Assembly (NCBI RefSeq): GCF_029051725.1
Contig: NZ_JAACFU010000015.1
Span: forward strand, 62,001-126,000
DNA length: 64,000 nt
Reading direction: 5' to 3'
Source: Bradyrhizobium sp. CSS354
GTDB taxonomy: Bacteria; Pseudomonadota; Alphaproteobacteria; Rhizobiales; Xanthobacteraceae
Translations under genes and position numbers: made by a program
The notes under the pieces: generated by a model
Told to the model about the DNA's origin: nothing
Databases searched by the model: none
Seen by the model: the letters and a program-made list of their open reading frames with translations, nothing else
Shown here: positions 53,021 to 60,954 of the stretch, one piece after another
How the letters are laid out: the number at the start of each line of letters is the position of its first letter
Position numbering within the stretch: the stretch's first letter is position 1

Positions 53021-53073
53021 GCGTTTTCAAGCGAAGTGCGGAGCGGTTCGCGTGAAGAAAACGCGTCAGAAGG
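53021..53073. repeat. GCGTTTTC hairpin repeat (copy 3), before the S4-domain gene
   Basis: GCGTTTTC (53021-53028) and GAAAACGC (53057-53064) enclose AGCGAAGTGCGGAGCGGTTC. The tail GCGTCAGAAGGA differs from the other copies and here contains the likely ribosome binding site of the next gene. Confidence 0.78.
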
Positions 53074-53079
53074 ATTAGA

Positions 53080-53370
53080 GTCACGACCGAGCGGCAGCGC
53101 ATCGACAAATGGCTGTGGCACGCGCGGGTGGTGAAGGCGCGCACCTCCGCTGCCGAGCTTGTCGAGTCCGGCCATGTTCGCGTCAACGGCGCACGCGAGA
53201 AATCGCCGGGGCATGCGATCAAGATCGGCGACGTGCTCACCGTTGCGCTCGATCGCACCGTGCGCGTCTTGAAAGTCATCGCCTTCAACGAGCGCCGCGG
53301 CGACGCCGCCTCGGCCCGTGTGCTCTACGAAGAGCTGAGCGAAGGCCATCCGAATTCTCAGCGCAATTAA
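53080..53370 (+). CDS. RNA-binding S4 domain protein (Hsp15-like), start codon GTC or altered
   Basis: The frame reads TTERQRIDKWLWHARVVKAR, then SAAELVESGHVRVNGARE and IKIGDVLTVAL, a complete S4 domain (about 3-65), with a charged tail RGDAASARVLYEEL. Such proteins bind rRNA or stalled ribosomal subunits. The expected first codon at 53080 is GTC, not ATG or GTG, although AAGGA stands five to six bases before it. The first normal start in frame is GTG at 53128, which would remove the first S4 helix. Either a single-base change (GTG to GTC), an unusual start such as ATT at 53074, or a sequencing error is involved. Confidence 0.75.
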   Translation, partial: VTTERQRIDKWLWHARVVKARTSAAELVESGHVRVNGAREKSPGHAIKIGDVLTVALDRTVRVLKVIAFNERRGDAASARVLYEELSEGHPNSQRN

Positions 53371-53502
53371 TTGCGCTTTGAATTCATTTCTTGGTCGATC
53401 AAGCGCATAAAGCCGTCATGATCGGCCGTTCCTGAGCTTGCGGCGCCGGGCCATCCGCGCTACGCAAGCCGCGACTTTTAAAAGAGCTTTTCGGAGCGTT
53501 GG

Positions 53503-53841
53503 ATGACTTACGTCGTCACTGAAGCGTGCATCAAGTGCAAGTACACCGACTGCGTCGAGGTCTGCCCGGTCGATTGTTTCTACGAGGGCGAGAACATGCT
53601 CGTCATCCATCCTGACGAGTGCATCGACTGCGGCGTGTGCGAGCCGGAATGCCCCGCCGATGCCATCAAGCCGGACACGGAACCGGGCCTGGAAAAGTGG
53701 CTCACCGTCAACGCCGACTATGCCAAGAGCTGGCCGAACATCACCCAGAAGAAAGAATCACCTGCCGACGCCAAGGATTTCGATGGCATGGAGGGCAAGT
53801 TCGACAAGTATTTCTCGCCGAACCCCGGCTCCGGCGACTAA
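53503..53841 (+). CDS. fdxA: Ferredoxin FdxA, 7Fe-8S type
   Basis: A 112-residue ferredoxin. Cysteines in ACIKCKYTDCVEVCPVDCF (9, 12, 17, 21, 25) and ECIDCGVCEPECP (40, 43, 46, 50) give one 3Fe-4S and one 4Fe-4S cluster in the pattern of Azotobacter-type FdI/FdxA. It carries electrons in the cytosol. It follows the S4 gene by about 130 bases and precedes the carD-type gene; S4, fdxA and carD in this order are common in alphaproteobacteria. Confidence 0.95.
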   Translation: MTYVVTEACIKCKYTDCVEVCPVDCFYEGENMLVIHPDECIDCGVCEPECPADAIKPDTEPGLEKWLTVNADYAKSWPNITQKKESPADAKDFDGMEGKFDKYFSPNPGSGD

Positions 53842-53908
53842 TTCGGGTCAAACTTAACCCTATTAGCGGCGTAACCGCTGAAAACCAGCCCTTAAGACCC
53901 CTAAATCA

Positions 53909-53936
53909 TTGATTTTTGCGGGAAATGTGCTATATT
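53909..53936 (+). promoter_or_regulatory. Promoter of the carD-type gene
   Basis: TTGATT (53909-53914), 16-base spacer, TATATT (53931-53936). Transcription would start near 53943, giving a leader of about 45 bases before the GTG at 53988. Lower GC content than the surroundings supports it. Confidence 0.6.
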
Positions 53937-53987
53937 GGGCACATTGAGCCGAACCCTGGTTAGCCCCGTCGGCCCCGTTGGGTTCCC

Positions 53988-55028
53988 GTGAAACCAAATG
54001 TCGAACAGGGGCGTGGCAGTTTCCGCGCGCAGGCTGTGTCACAGAAGACGCGTAAAAAGAGTACTTCAGCGAAGGCTTCCCATAAGGACGCCAAGAAAGT
54101 CGCCGCGGCCAGCCGTAGCGCATCCAAGGGTCGGACCGCGACGAAGGCGCCGGCTGCAAAGTCCTCGAAGAACAAAAGAAGCGCAATGCCTCACAAGACT
54201 GCCAAGCCGGCCGCGAAAGCGACCGTTGCCAAGCCTGTTGCCGCCAAGCCTGCCGCCAAGCCCGCTGTTGCCAAGGCTCCCGCTGCCAAGGCTCAAGCTG
54301 CCAAGCCCGCCGCGCCGAAGGCTCCTGTTGCGGCTGCTCCTGCCAAGGCTCCTGTCGCTGTCGCCAAGCCGGCCGTGAAGCCCGCGGCTGCTGCGCCGAA
54401 GGTCGAGGAAAAGAAGGTCGTGACCCAGCGTCAGGGCTTCAAGGCCAACGAATTTGTCGTCTATCCCGCTCACGGCGTCGGCCAGATTCTGGCCATCGAG
54501 GAGCAGGAGATCGCCGGCGCGAAGCTCGAGCTGTTCGTCATCAACTTCATCAAGGACAAGATGACGCTCCGCGTGCCGACCGCTAAGGTCGCCAATGTCG
54601 GCATGCGCAAGCTGTCGGAGCCCGCGCTGGTGAAGCGTGCGCTCGAGACACTGAAGGGCCGTGCCCGCGTCAAGCGCACCATGTGGTCGCGCCGCGCCCA
54701 GGAATACGAAGCGAAGATCAATTCGGGCGACATCGTCGCAATCGCGGAAGTCGTGCGCGACCTCTATCGCTCCGAGTCGCAACCCGAGCAGTCCTACAGC
54801 GAACGCCAGCTCTATGAAGCCGCGCTCGACCGTCTCTCCCGCGAGATCGCGGTGGTGCAGCACTCGACCGAGACCGAAGCGGTCAAGGAGATCGAGGCCC
54901 AGCTCGCCAAGAGCCCGCGCCGCACCGGCGCCAAGTCCGAAGCCGCCGAAGGCGAGGCCGATACGGACGCCGAGGGCGATAGCGACGAGACCGATGGCGG
55001 CGCCACGGTCGCCGACGAGGCCGCGTAA
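53988..55028 (+). CDS. carD: CarD-family transcriptional regulator with histone-H1-like N-terminal tail
   Basis: A 346-residue protein from the GTG at 53988. Residues 1-145 are rich in Lys, Ala and Pro with repeated AKPAAKPAVAKAPAAK-type units, like a histone H1 tail. The CarD/TRCF RNA-polymerase-binding domain follows: FKANEFVVYPAHGVGQILAI, KLELFVINFIKDKMTLRVPT and AKVANVGMRKLSE, then the helical DNA-contact part (RVKRTMWSRRAQEYEAKIN, LSREIAVVQHSTETEAVKEI). An acidic C-terminus ends it. An ATG at 54186 (MPHKTAKPAAK) is also plausible, but the upstream DNA has the same basic coding pattern. CarD stabilises promoter complexes, often of rRNA genes. A strong terminator follows. Confidence 0.88.
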   Translation: MKPNVEQGRGSFRAQAVSQKTRKKSTSAKASHKDAKKVAAASRSASKGRTATKAPAAKSSKNKRSAMPHKTAKPAAKATVAKPVAAKPAAKPAVAKAPAAKAQAAKPAAPKAPVAAAPAKAPVAVAKPAVKPAAAAPKVEEKKVVTQRQGFKANEFVVYPAHGVGQILAIEEQEIAGAKLELFVINFIKDKMTLRVPTAKVANVGMRKLSEPALVKRALETLKGRARVKRTMWSRRAQEYEAKINSGDIVAIAEVVRDLYRSESQPEQSYSERQLYEAALDRLSREIAVVQHSTETEAVKEIEAQLAKSPRRTGAKSEAAEGEADTDAEGDSDETDGGATVADEAA

Positions 55029-55056
55029 GCGTCTCGCGCGTCGATCGCAACAGGTC

Positions 55057-55090
55057 AAAAGCCCGGCCGTTTGGCCGGGCTTTTTGTTTT
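55057..55090 (+). terminator. Factor-independent terminator of the carD-type gene
   Basis: AAAAGCCCGGCC pairs with GGCCGGGCTTTT around a four-base loop, followed by TTTTTGTTTTGG. A strong, typical hairpin with T-run. Confidence 0.9.
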
Positions 55091-55116
55091 GGGCGCCGGA
55101 TGATCTTGCTCGGTCC

Positions 55117-55196
55117 GTAGGGTGGGCTAGCCGAAGGCGTAACCCACCATGCTGCCGCAAAGAAGTGGTGGGTTATGCTTCGCTAACCCACCCTAC
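55117..55196. repeat. Dispersed palindromic repeat, GTAGGGTGGGC family (copy 1)
   Basis: Left arm GTAGGGTGGGCTAGCCGAAG with AACCCACC, right arm GGTGGGTTATGCTTCGCTAA then CCCACCCTAC. A sister element lies at 63637. Confidence 0.78.
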
Positions 55197-55210
55197 AAAG
55201 TTGACCAACC

Positions 55211-55744
55211 TCACTTCACCGGCCGCTTCTCGAGCTTCCGCGCCAGCGTCCGACGGTGCATCCCGAGCCGTCTTGCCGCTTCCGAGATGTTGAAATCGGT
55301 CTCGATCAGGGTCTGGTGGATGCGTTCCCATTCCAGCGTCTTGATCGATGTCGGCCGGCTGTCGAGCGCGACCTCGGCATTGCCTGCGGCCTTGTTGAAG
55401 GCGGCCTCGATGTCGTCGGTATTCGACGGCTTTGCCAGATAGTGGCATGCGCCGAGCTTGATGGCCTCGACCGCGGTGGAGATGCTGGCAAAGCCCGTCA
55501 GCACCACGATCAACATCTCCGGATCGTGCGTATGCAAAAGCTCGACGCAGGCCAGCCCCGAGGCGCCGCCGAGCTTGAGATCGACGACGGCATAGCCGAA
55601 CGATCGCTCCTCCAGGACCTTCCGCACGTCCTCGATCGAGGCGGCGAGCACGACCTCGTAGTCGCGGCGCTCGAACGAACGCTTCAGGGTGCGGGCGAAG
55701 CCGGCATCGTCCTCGACGACGATGAGCGAACGGTCAAGCGTCAA
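55211..55744 (-). CDS. regA: Redox response regulator RegA/ActR/PrrA family (RegR)
   Basis: A 177-residue response regulator. The receiver domain has the acidic pair Asp12/Asp13, phosphorylated Asp55 (YAVVDLKLGG), Thr in VVLTGFAS and Lys in HYLAKPS. A flexible Pro-containing linker leads to a Fis-type HTH at the C-terminus: FNISEAARRLGMHRRTLARK. This is the standard RegA layout, controlling photosynthesis, nitrogen fixation and respiration genes in response to redox state. Its start overlaps the end of regB by 11 bases. Bradyrhizobium calls the pair RegR/RegS. Confidence 0.93.
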   Translation of the reverse strand: MTLDRSLIVVEDDAGFARTLKRSFERRDYEVVLAASIEDVRKVLEERSFGYAVVDLKLGGASGLACVELLHTHDPEMLIVVLTGFASISTAVEAIKLGACHYLAKPSNTDDIEAAFNKAAGNAEVALDSRPTSIKTLEWERIHQTLIETDFNISEAARRLGMHRRTLARKLEKRPVK

Positions 55745-57113
55745 AGCTGCCTCCGATCGCGAGCGTTGCGAGCGGCAGCGTGAGGCGGACCGTGGCGCCG
55801 CGCTTCCTGTGGTTCTCGGCGGTCACGCTGCCCCCTAACTTGCGCACCACGTTCACCACCAGGAACAGGCCGAGCCCGCCGCCGGCGCGGCCCTTGCTCG
55901 ACTGATAGGGTTTTCCGATTTGTGCCAGCATCTCCGGTGCAAAGCCGGGGCCGCGATCGCTGATCGACAGCACGAGATTATCGCCCTCGCGCCCGGCAAC
56001 GAGCTCGACCCAGTCGCGCGAGACCTCGTAGGCGTTGTCGAGCACGTTGAAGATCACCTGCTTCAGCGCGACGTCCGAGACGATCGCGACGTCATCGCCG
56101 AAGGTGTTTACGAAGTACAGCGTGCGCGCCGAGCGCGCGTCGCGCCACTCTTCCACCAGCGCGGTGACGAAAGCCGCCACCGTCGTCGGCGACGATCCTT
56201 CGCCGCGGGCTTCGCCCGCCGACACCAGGATGCCTGTCACGATCGACTTGCAACGTTGCAGCGAGGTCTCCATCTCCGCGAGGTCCTCGGCCAGCTCCTG
56301 ATCGGCGGCGAGGTGGGGCATGCGGCGCCAATCGCCGAGAATGACCGAGAGCGAGGCGAGCGGCGTGCCGAGCTCGTGAGCCGCGCCGGAGGCGAGCAGG
56401 CCCATGCGCACGATATGATCCTGCTCGGCGGCATGCTGCCGCAGCGCCGCCAGATGCGCGTCCCGCTCGCGCAAATTCCTGTTGATGCGGGTGACGAACA
56501 CCACCAGCAGCACGGCATTGAGCACGAAACCCAGTAGCATACCGGCCACCGTGAGCGTGTAGGTCTCGCTCAGCGGGTTCGGCGGCAGATCGAGCGGCCG
56601 GTAGGCGACGGTCAGCCAGACGAAGCTCGCGCAGGTCAACGCGACCAGCGACCAGGTCGAGCGGCCATCGAGCAGCACCGCGCCCAGCGTCACCTGGAGC
56701 AGGAACAGCGAGGTGAAAGGATTGGTAGCGCCGCCGCTGAGGTAAAGCTGCGCGGTCAGCGCGGCGACATCCAGCATGAGGGCGACCAGCAGCTCGTTGT
56801 TGGTGATCGCGGCGCGATGGCGCACCCAGACGAGGCTGGAGATGTTGAGAAATATCAGTGCGCCGATCACCGCGCCCATGCGGGTGAGGGGCAGGGGAAT
56901 GCCGAGCCAGACATGCACGCCGCCGATGGTCACGATCTGGCCGACCACTGCGGTCCAGCGCAGCTGGATCAGCAGCGCCATGTTCTTACGGTTGGTCTCG
57001 TCGTCGGTCGGCGCAGCGCCGATCAGCTCGCTGCGCGCGTCCGCCTGCGATTGCAGCGTGACGGCGCCATGCGTTCTTCCGTCGTCAGGTGGGCTCGACG
57101 ATCGTTCCAGCAT
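55734..57113 (-). CDS. regB: Redox-sensitive histidine kinase RegB/ActS/PrrB family (RegS)
   Basis: A 459-residue membrane kinase with six hydrophobic segments (about 50-215). The quinone-contact heptapeptide GGATNPF (127-133) is intact. The H-box is ASGAAHELGTPLASLS with His246. The redox-active cysteine position is filled by Cys288 in LQRCKSIV. The ATPase domain shows NVLDNAYEVS (N box), DRGPGF and GGGLGLFLV. It senses the ubiquinone pool and phosphorylates RegA. Its start overlaps surf1 by 29 bases, so it belongs to the cyo operon. Confidence 0.93.
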   Translation of the reverse strand: MLERSSSPPDDGRTHGAVTLQSQADARSELIGAAPTDDETNRKNMALLIQLRWTAVVGQIVTIGGVHVWLGIPLPLTRMGAVIGALIFLNISSLVWVRHRAAITNNELLVALMLDVAALTAQLYLSGGATNPFTSLFLLQVTLGAVLLDGRSTWSLVALTCASFVWLTVAYRPLDLPPNPLSETYTLTVAGMLLGFVLNAVLLVVFVTRINRNLRERDAHLAALRQHAAEQDHIVRMGLLASGAAHELGTPLASLSVILGDWRRMPHLAADQELAEDLAEMETSLQRCKSIVTGILVSAGEARGEGSSPTTVAAFVTALVEEWRDARSARTLYFVNTFGDDVAIVSDVALKQVIFNVLDNAYEVSRDWVELVAGREGDNLVLSISDRGPGFAPEMLAQIGKPYQSSKGRAGGGLGLFLVVNVVRKLGGSVTAENHRKRGATVRLTLPLATLAIGGSFDA

Positions 57114-57942
57114 CTGATCCCGTCCTGCGGGCGACAGCATCGGAGCCGCCGGCCGCTTCGTGGACGAAGCCGCTCCAGGGCTTCTTGCGGCGGAATAGCC
57201 CGCCGCCGAATGTGACGATAAGTCTGCCGGCCAGCATGAAAGCCAGGGCAAACCACGTCAGCGCGTAGATCAGGTGGTTATTGGGAAAGCTGATCACGGT
57301 CAATCCGCCGATTGGGCCGTTGCCGGATTGTGATCTCTCGGCGTCGATGAAGAAGGGCGCGAAATGGTCGAGGCCGCGTGCCGCCGCAATCGCGGCGACA
57401 TCCCGCGAGTACCACCGATTGTGTTCAGGCACGTTGGTTCTGAGGAATCCGCCCTTTGGCTCCGTCACGCGCAAGAGGCCGGTGATCTCGACCGGGCCTT
57501 GCGGATTGCCGTCCCGGCGCGTCGAGGCGTCGCGCCGGTCGGAGGGCACGAAGCCGCGGTTGACCAGGATCAGCGTGCCGTCGTCGCGCCTGAGCGGTGT
57601 CAACACCCAATAGCCCGGGCCATCTTCGGTGACGGCCTGAACCAGCGTCTCGCGGTCATGCAGGAAACGGCCGCTGACGCTGACGTGCCTGTATTCGTCG
57701 CTTGCGGCGGAGACGGTCGGCCATGCCGCCGGCGAGGGGATCGGCTGGGCCCGAGCATGAACGCGCTGCTCGACGCGATCGATCAGCGCCAGCTTCCAGG
57801 CCCGGCGCTCGATCTGCCAGACGCCGAGCGCGATCAGAAGCGCGAAGGCCGCGAGCGAGAGGACCGCGAGCCACGAGGACGGGCGCGCAGCGTCGCCGCG
57901 GGCTCCGTTTGCCTTGCTCGTCACGGTCCGGATTTCGTTCAT
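57085..57942 (-). CDS. SURF1-like oxidase assembly protein
   Basis: A 285-residue protein with a membrane helix near each end (about 25-43 and 228-247) and an extramembrane domain between. Marks: LGVWQIERRAWKLALIDRVE, GYWVLTPLRRDDGTLILVNR, FVPSDRR, and the closing FPNNHLIYALTWFALAFML. SURF1 helps insert heme a/o into terminal oxidases. It overlaps cyoD by four bases and regB by 29. The gene order cyoABCD-surf1 supports assembly of the encoded quinol oxidase. Confidence 0.92.
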   Translation of the reverse strand: MNEIRTVTSKANGARGDAARPSSWLAVLSLAAFALLIALGVWQIERRAWKLALIDRVEQRVHARAQPIPSPAAWPTVSAASDEYRHVSVSGRFLHDRETLVQAVTEDGPGYWVLTPLRRDDGTLILVNRGFVPSDRRDASTRRDGNPQGPVEITGLLRVTEPKGGFLRTNVPEHNRWYSRDVAAIAAARGLDHFAPFFIDAERSQSGNGPIGGLTVISFPNNHLIYALTWFALAFMLAGRLIVTFGGGLFRRKKPWSGFVHEAAGGSDAVARRTGSDAGTIVEPT

Positions 57943-58319
57943 TTCATCCCGGTCATCTGGTGGATCGGCATCATGTTGCTGTTGAGGTGGTTCATCACCC
58001 ACAGCGAACCGGACAGCGCGATCACCACCATGACGATGGTGAAGATCAGCGCCATCATGCTCCAGCCGTTTTCGGACGTCGTGTTCATGTGCAGGAAGTA
58101 GATCATGTGCACGACGATCTGCACCACCGCGAAGGCCATGATGACGAGCGCGGTGATCTGCTTGCTCGGAAGCGCGCCGCTCATCACCAGCCAGAACGGG
58201 ATCGCGGTGAGCACGACCGAGAGCACGAAGCCGAGCATGTAGGTCGAGAACGAGCCGTGAGCGTGGCCATCGCCATGGTGGTGATCGTCCGCGTGGGCGG
58301 CGTGAGTATCGGTGTTCAT
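57939..58319 (-). CDS. cyoD: Cytochrome o ubiquinol oxidase subunit IV (CyoD)
   Basis: A 126-residue protein with three membrane helices (about 24-45, 52-73, 85-107) and a His-rich N-terminus (ADDHHHGDGHAHGS). ITALVIMAFAVVQIVVHMIY followed by FLHMNT is typical of CyoD. It aids assembly and copper loading of subunit I. It overlaps the genes on both sides by four bases. Confidence 0.92.
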   Translation of the reverse strand: MNTDTHAAHADDHHHGDGHAHGSFSTYMLGFVLSVVLTAIPFWLVMSGALPSKQITALVIMAFAVVQIVVHMIYFLHMNTTSENGWSMMALIFTIVMVVIALSGSLWVMNHLNSNMMPIHQMTGMK

Positions 58320-58945
58320 CGCAGAACTCCCAGGAGATAGACGAAGGTGAAGACGCCGATCCAGACCACGTCCAGGAAGTGCCAGAACATCGACAGGCAC
58401 ATCAGGCGGCGGCGGTTGGCCTCGATCAGGCCGAACTTCCAGACCTGCACCATCAGGGTCACCAGCCAGATCAGGCCGCAGGAGACGTGCAGGCCGTGGG
58501 TGCCGACCAGGGTGAAGAAGGCGGACAGGAAGGCGCTGCGCTGCGGCGTCGCGCCTTCATGGATCATGTGGGCGAACTCCGACAGTTCGATGCCGATGAA
58601 GGCGGCGCCGAACAGCCCGGTGATCGCCAGCCACATCTGGGTCTGCGCGATCTTGTTCTGCTGCATCGTCAGCATCGCAAAGCCATACGTGATCGACGAC
58701 AGCAGCAGCATCGAGGTGTTCACCGCGACCAGCGGCAGCTCGAACAGATCCTTCGGCGCCGGCCCGGCGGCGTAATTGCCGCCGAGCACGCCGAAGGTGG
58801 CGAACAGGATCGCGAAGATGAGACAGTCGCTCATCAGATAGATCCAGAAGCCCAGCGAGGTGCTGTAGCCTTCCGGATGCGGGTGTTCGTCGGCGAGGTA
58901 GAACACCGGTTCGCCGGTTTGCGTGGGATTGACAGCGACAGTCAT
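58316..58945 (-). CDS. cyoC: Cytochrome o ubiquinol oxidase subunit III (CyoC)
   Basis: A 209-residue protein with five membrane segments. Marks are STSLGFWIYLMSDCLIFAIL, LVAVNTSMLLLSSITYGFAM, LFGAAFIGIELSEFAHMI, the HGLHVSCGLIWLVTLMVQVW segment and the C-terminal LYWHFLD-like FWHFLDVVWIGVF. Standard CyoC length. It starts directly after cyoB with no gap. Confidence 0.95.
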   Translation of the reverse strand: MTVAVNPTQTGEPVFYLADEHPHPEGYSTSLGFWIYLMSDCLIFAILFATFGVLGGNYAAGPAPKDLFELPLVAVNTSMLLLSSITYGFAMLTMQQNKIAQTQMWLAITGLFGAAFIGIELSEFAHMIHEGATPQRSAFLSAFFTLVGTHGLHVSCGLIWLVTLMVQVWKFGLIEANRRRLMCLSMFWHFLDVVWIGVFTFVYLLGVLR

Positions 58946-60943
58946 TTACTTGGCTCCGGCGAGCAGTTTGGTGCGCGCGTCTTCGGCCCGGATGACGTCG
59001 TCGGCCGGAATGTCGAAATCGCGGTGATAGTTGAAGGTGTGACCGATGCCGACGGCGAGCATCGCGATGAAGCTCGCGGCCGCCAGCCACCAGATGTACC
59101 AGATCAGGCCGAAGCCCATCGCGGTGGCAAGGCCGGCAAGGATGATGCCGGTGCCGGTGCTGCTGGGCATGTGGATCGGCTTGAACCCAAGGAGCGGGCG
59201 CTGATAGCCGCGCTTCTTCATGTCCCACCACGCGTCATTGTCGTGAACGACGGGGGTGAAAGCGAAGTTGTAGGCCGGCGGCGGCGAGGAGGTCGCCCAT
59301 TCCAGCGTGCGCGCATCCCAGGGATCGCCGGTGACGTCCTTGAGCTGCTCGCGCCTGAGGAAGCTGACCGCGAACTGGATCAGCATCGAGAGGATGCCGA
59401 GGAAGACCAGGAAAGCTCCGATGCCGGCCACGATGAACCAGATCTGCAGGCTCGGGTCGTCGAACACACGTAGCCGGCGGGTCACGCCCATCAGGCCGAG
59501 CACATAGAGCGGCATGAAGGCGAGGTAGAAGCCCGTGACCCAGAACCAGAATGACAGCTTGCCCCAGAACGGGTCGAGCTTGAAGCCGAACGCCTTCGGG
59601 AACCAGTAGCCGATGCCGGCGAACGCGCCGAACACGACGCCGCCGATGATCACGTTGTGGAAGTGCGCGATCAGGAACAGGCTGTTGTGCAGGACGAAGT
59701 CGGCTGGCGGCACCGCGAGCAACACGCCGGTCATGCCGCCGAGCACGAAGGTCAGCATGAACGCGATCGTCCACATCATCGGCAGCTCGAAGCGGATGCG
59801 GCCGCGATACATCGTGAACAGCCAGTTGAACATCTTCGCCCCCGTCGGGATCGAGATGATCATCGTGGTGATGCCGAAGAAGGAGTTGACGCTGGCGCCC
59901 GACCCCATCGTGAAGAAGTGGTGCAGCCAGACCAGGTAGGACAGGATCGTGATGACCACCGTGGCGTAGACCATCGAGGTGTAGCCGAACAGCCGCTTGC
60001 CCGAGAAGGTCGAGGTCACTTCCGAGAAGATGCCGAAGGCGGGGAGAACCAGGATGTAGACCTCGGGATGACCCCAGATCCAGATCAGGTTCACGTACAT
60101 CATCGGGCTGCCGCCGAAATCGTTCGTGAAGAAGTTTGTGCCGACGTAGCGGTCGAGCGAAAGCAGCGCGAGCACGACGGTCAGAACCGGGAAGGAAGCG
60201 ACGATCAGCACGTTGGTGCAGAGCGCGGTCCAGGTGAACACCGGCATCCGCATCATGGTCATGCCCGGGCACCGCAGCTTGACGATGGTGCAGATCAGGT
60301 TGATGCCGGACAGTGTCGTCCCGACGCCCGCGACCTGCAGCCCCCATATGTAATAGTCGACGCCGACATCCGGACTGTAGCCGATGTTCGACAGCGGCGG
60401 ATAAGCGAGCCAGCCGGTGCGGGCGAATTCGCCGATGAACAGCGAAGCCATCACCAGCACCGCGCCGCCGACCGTCATCCAGAAGCTGAAATTGTTCAGG
60501 AACGGGAACGACACGTCGCGCGCACCGATCTGGAGCGGCACGACGAAGTTCATCAGGCCGGTAACCAGCGGCATCGCCACGAAGAAGATCATGATCACGC
60601 CGTGGGCGGTGAAGACCTGGTCGTAGTGATGCGAGTTGAGATAGCCCTCCGAGCCGCCGAAGGCGAGCGCCTGCTGCAACCGCATCATCAGCGCGTCGGC
60701 GAAGCCGCGCAGCAGCATCACGATGCCGAGGATCATGTACATGATGCCGATGCGCTTGTGGTCGACGCTGGTGAACCACTCGCTCCAGAGATAACCCCAG
60801 ACGCGGAAATAGGTCAGGCCGGCGACCATGATGAGGCCGCCGGTTGCAACCACGGCAAAGGTGCCGACGACGATCGGCTCGTGCAGCGGCAGCGATTCGA
60901 AGGTGAGCCGGCCGAAGATGAGCTTGAGAAGATCAGGAGACAT
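58946..60943 (-). CDS. cyoB: Cytochrome o ubiquinol oxidase subunit I (CyoB)
   Basis: A 665-residue heme-copper oxidase core. Residues for the high-affinity quinol site seen in E. coli CyoB are present: RGFAD (Arg, Asp) and HYDQ (His, Gln). The binuclear centre has WIWGHPEVYILVLPAFG with the cross-linked His-Tyr, LHHFFTMG with the CuB histidines and FHNVIIGG for the hemes; TGAKMFNW holds the K-channel lysine. It reduces oxygen to water and pumps protons. Start at 60943 (MSPDLLKLIFGRLTFESLPL). Confidence 0.97.
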   Translation of the reverse strand: MSPDLLKLIFGRLTFESLPLHEPIVVGTFAVVATGGLIMVAGLTYFRVWGYLWSEWFTSVDHKRIGIMYMILGIVMLLRGFADALMMRLQQALAFGGSEGYLNSHHYDQVFTAHGVIMIFFVAMPLVTGLMNFVVPLQIGARDVSFPFLNNFSFWMTVGGAVLVMASLFIGEFARTGWLAYPPLSNIGYSPDVGVDYYIWGLQVAGVGTTLSGINLICTIVKLRCPGMTMMRMPVFTWTALCTNVLIVASFPVLTVVLALLSLDRYVGTNFFTNDFGGSPMMYVNLIWIWGHPEVYILVLPAFGIFSEVTSTFSGKRLFGYTSMVYATVVITILSYLVWLHHFFTMGSGASVNSFFGITTMIISIPTGAKMFNWLFTMYRGRIRFELPMMWTIAFMLTFVLGGMTGVLLAVPPADFVLHNSLFLIAHFHNVIIGGVVFGAFAGIGYWFPKAFGFKLDPFWGKLSFWFWVTGFYLAFMPLYVLGLMGVTRRLRVFDDPSLQIWFIVAGIGAFLVFLGILSMLIQFAVSFLRREQLKDVTGDPWDARTLEWATSSPPPAYNFAFTPVVHDNDAWWDMKKRGYQRPLLGFKPIHMPSSTGTGIILAGLATAMGFGLIWYIWWLAAASFIAMLAVGIGHTFNYHRDFDIPADDVIRAEDARTKLLAGAK

Positions 60944-60954
60944 GCGGGATCTCT

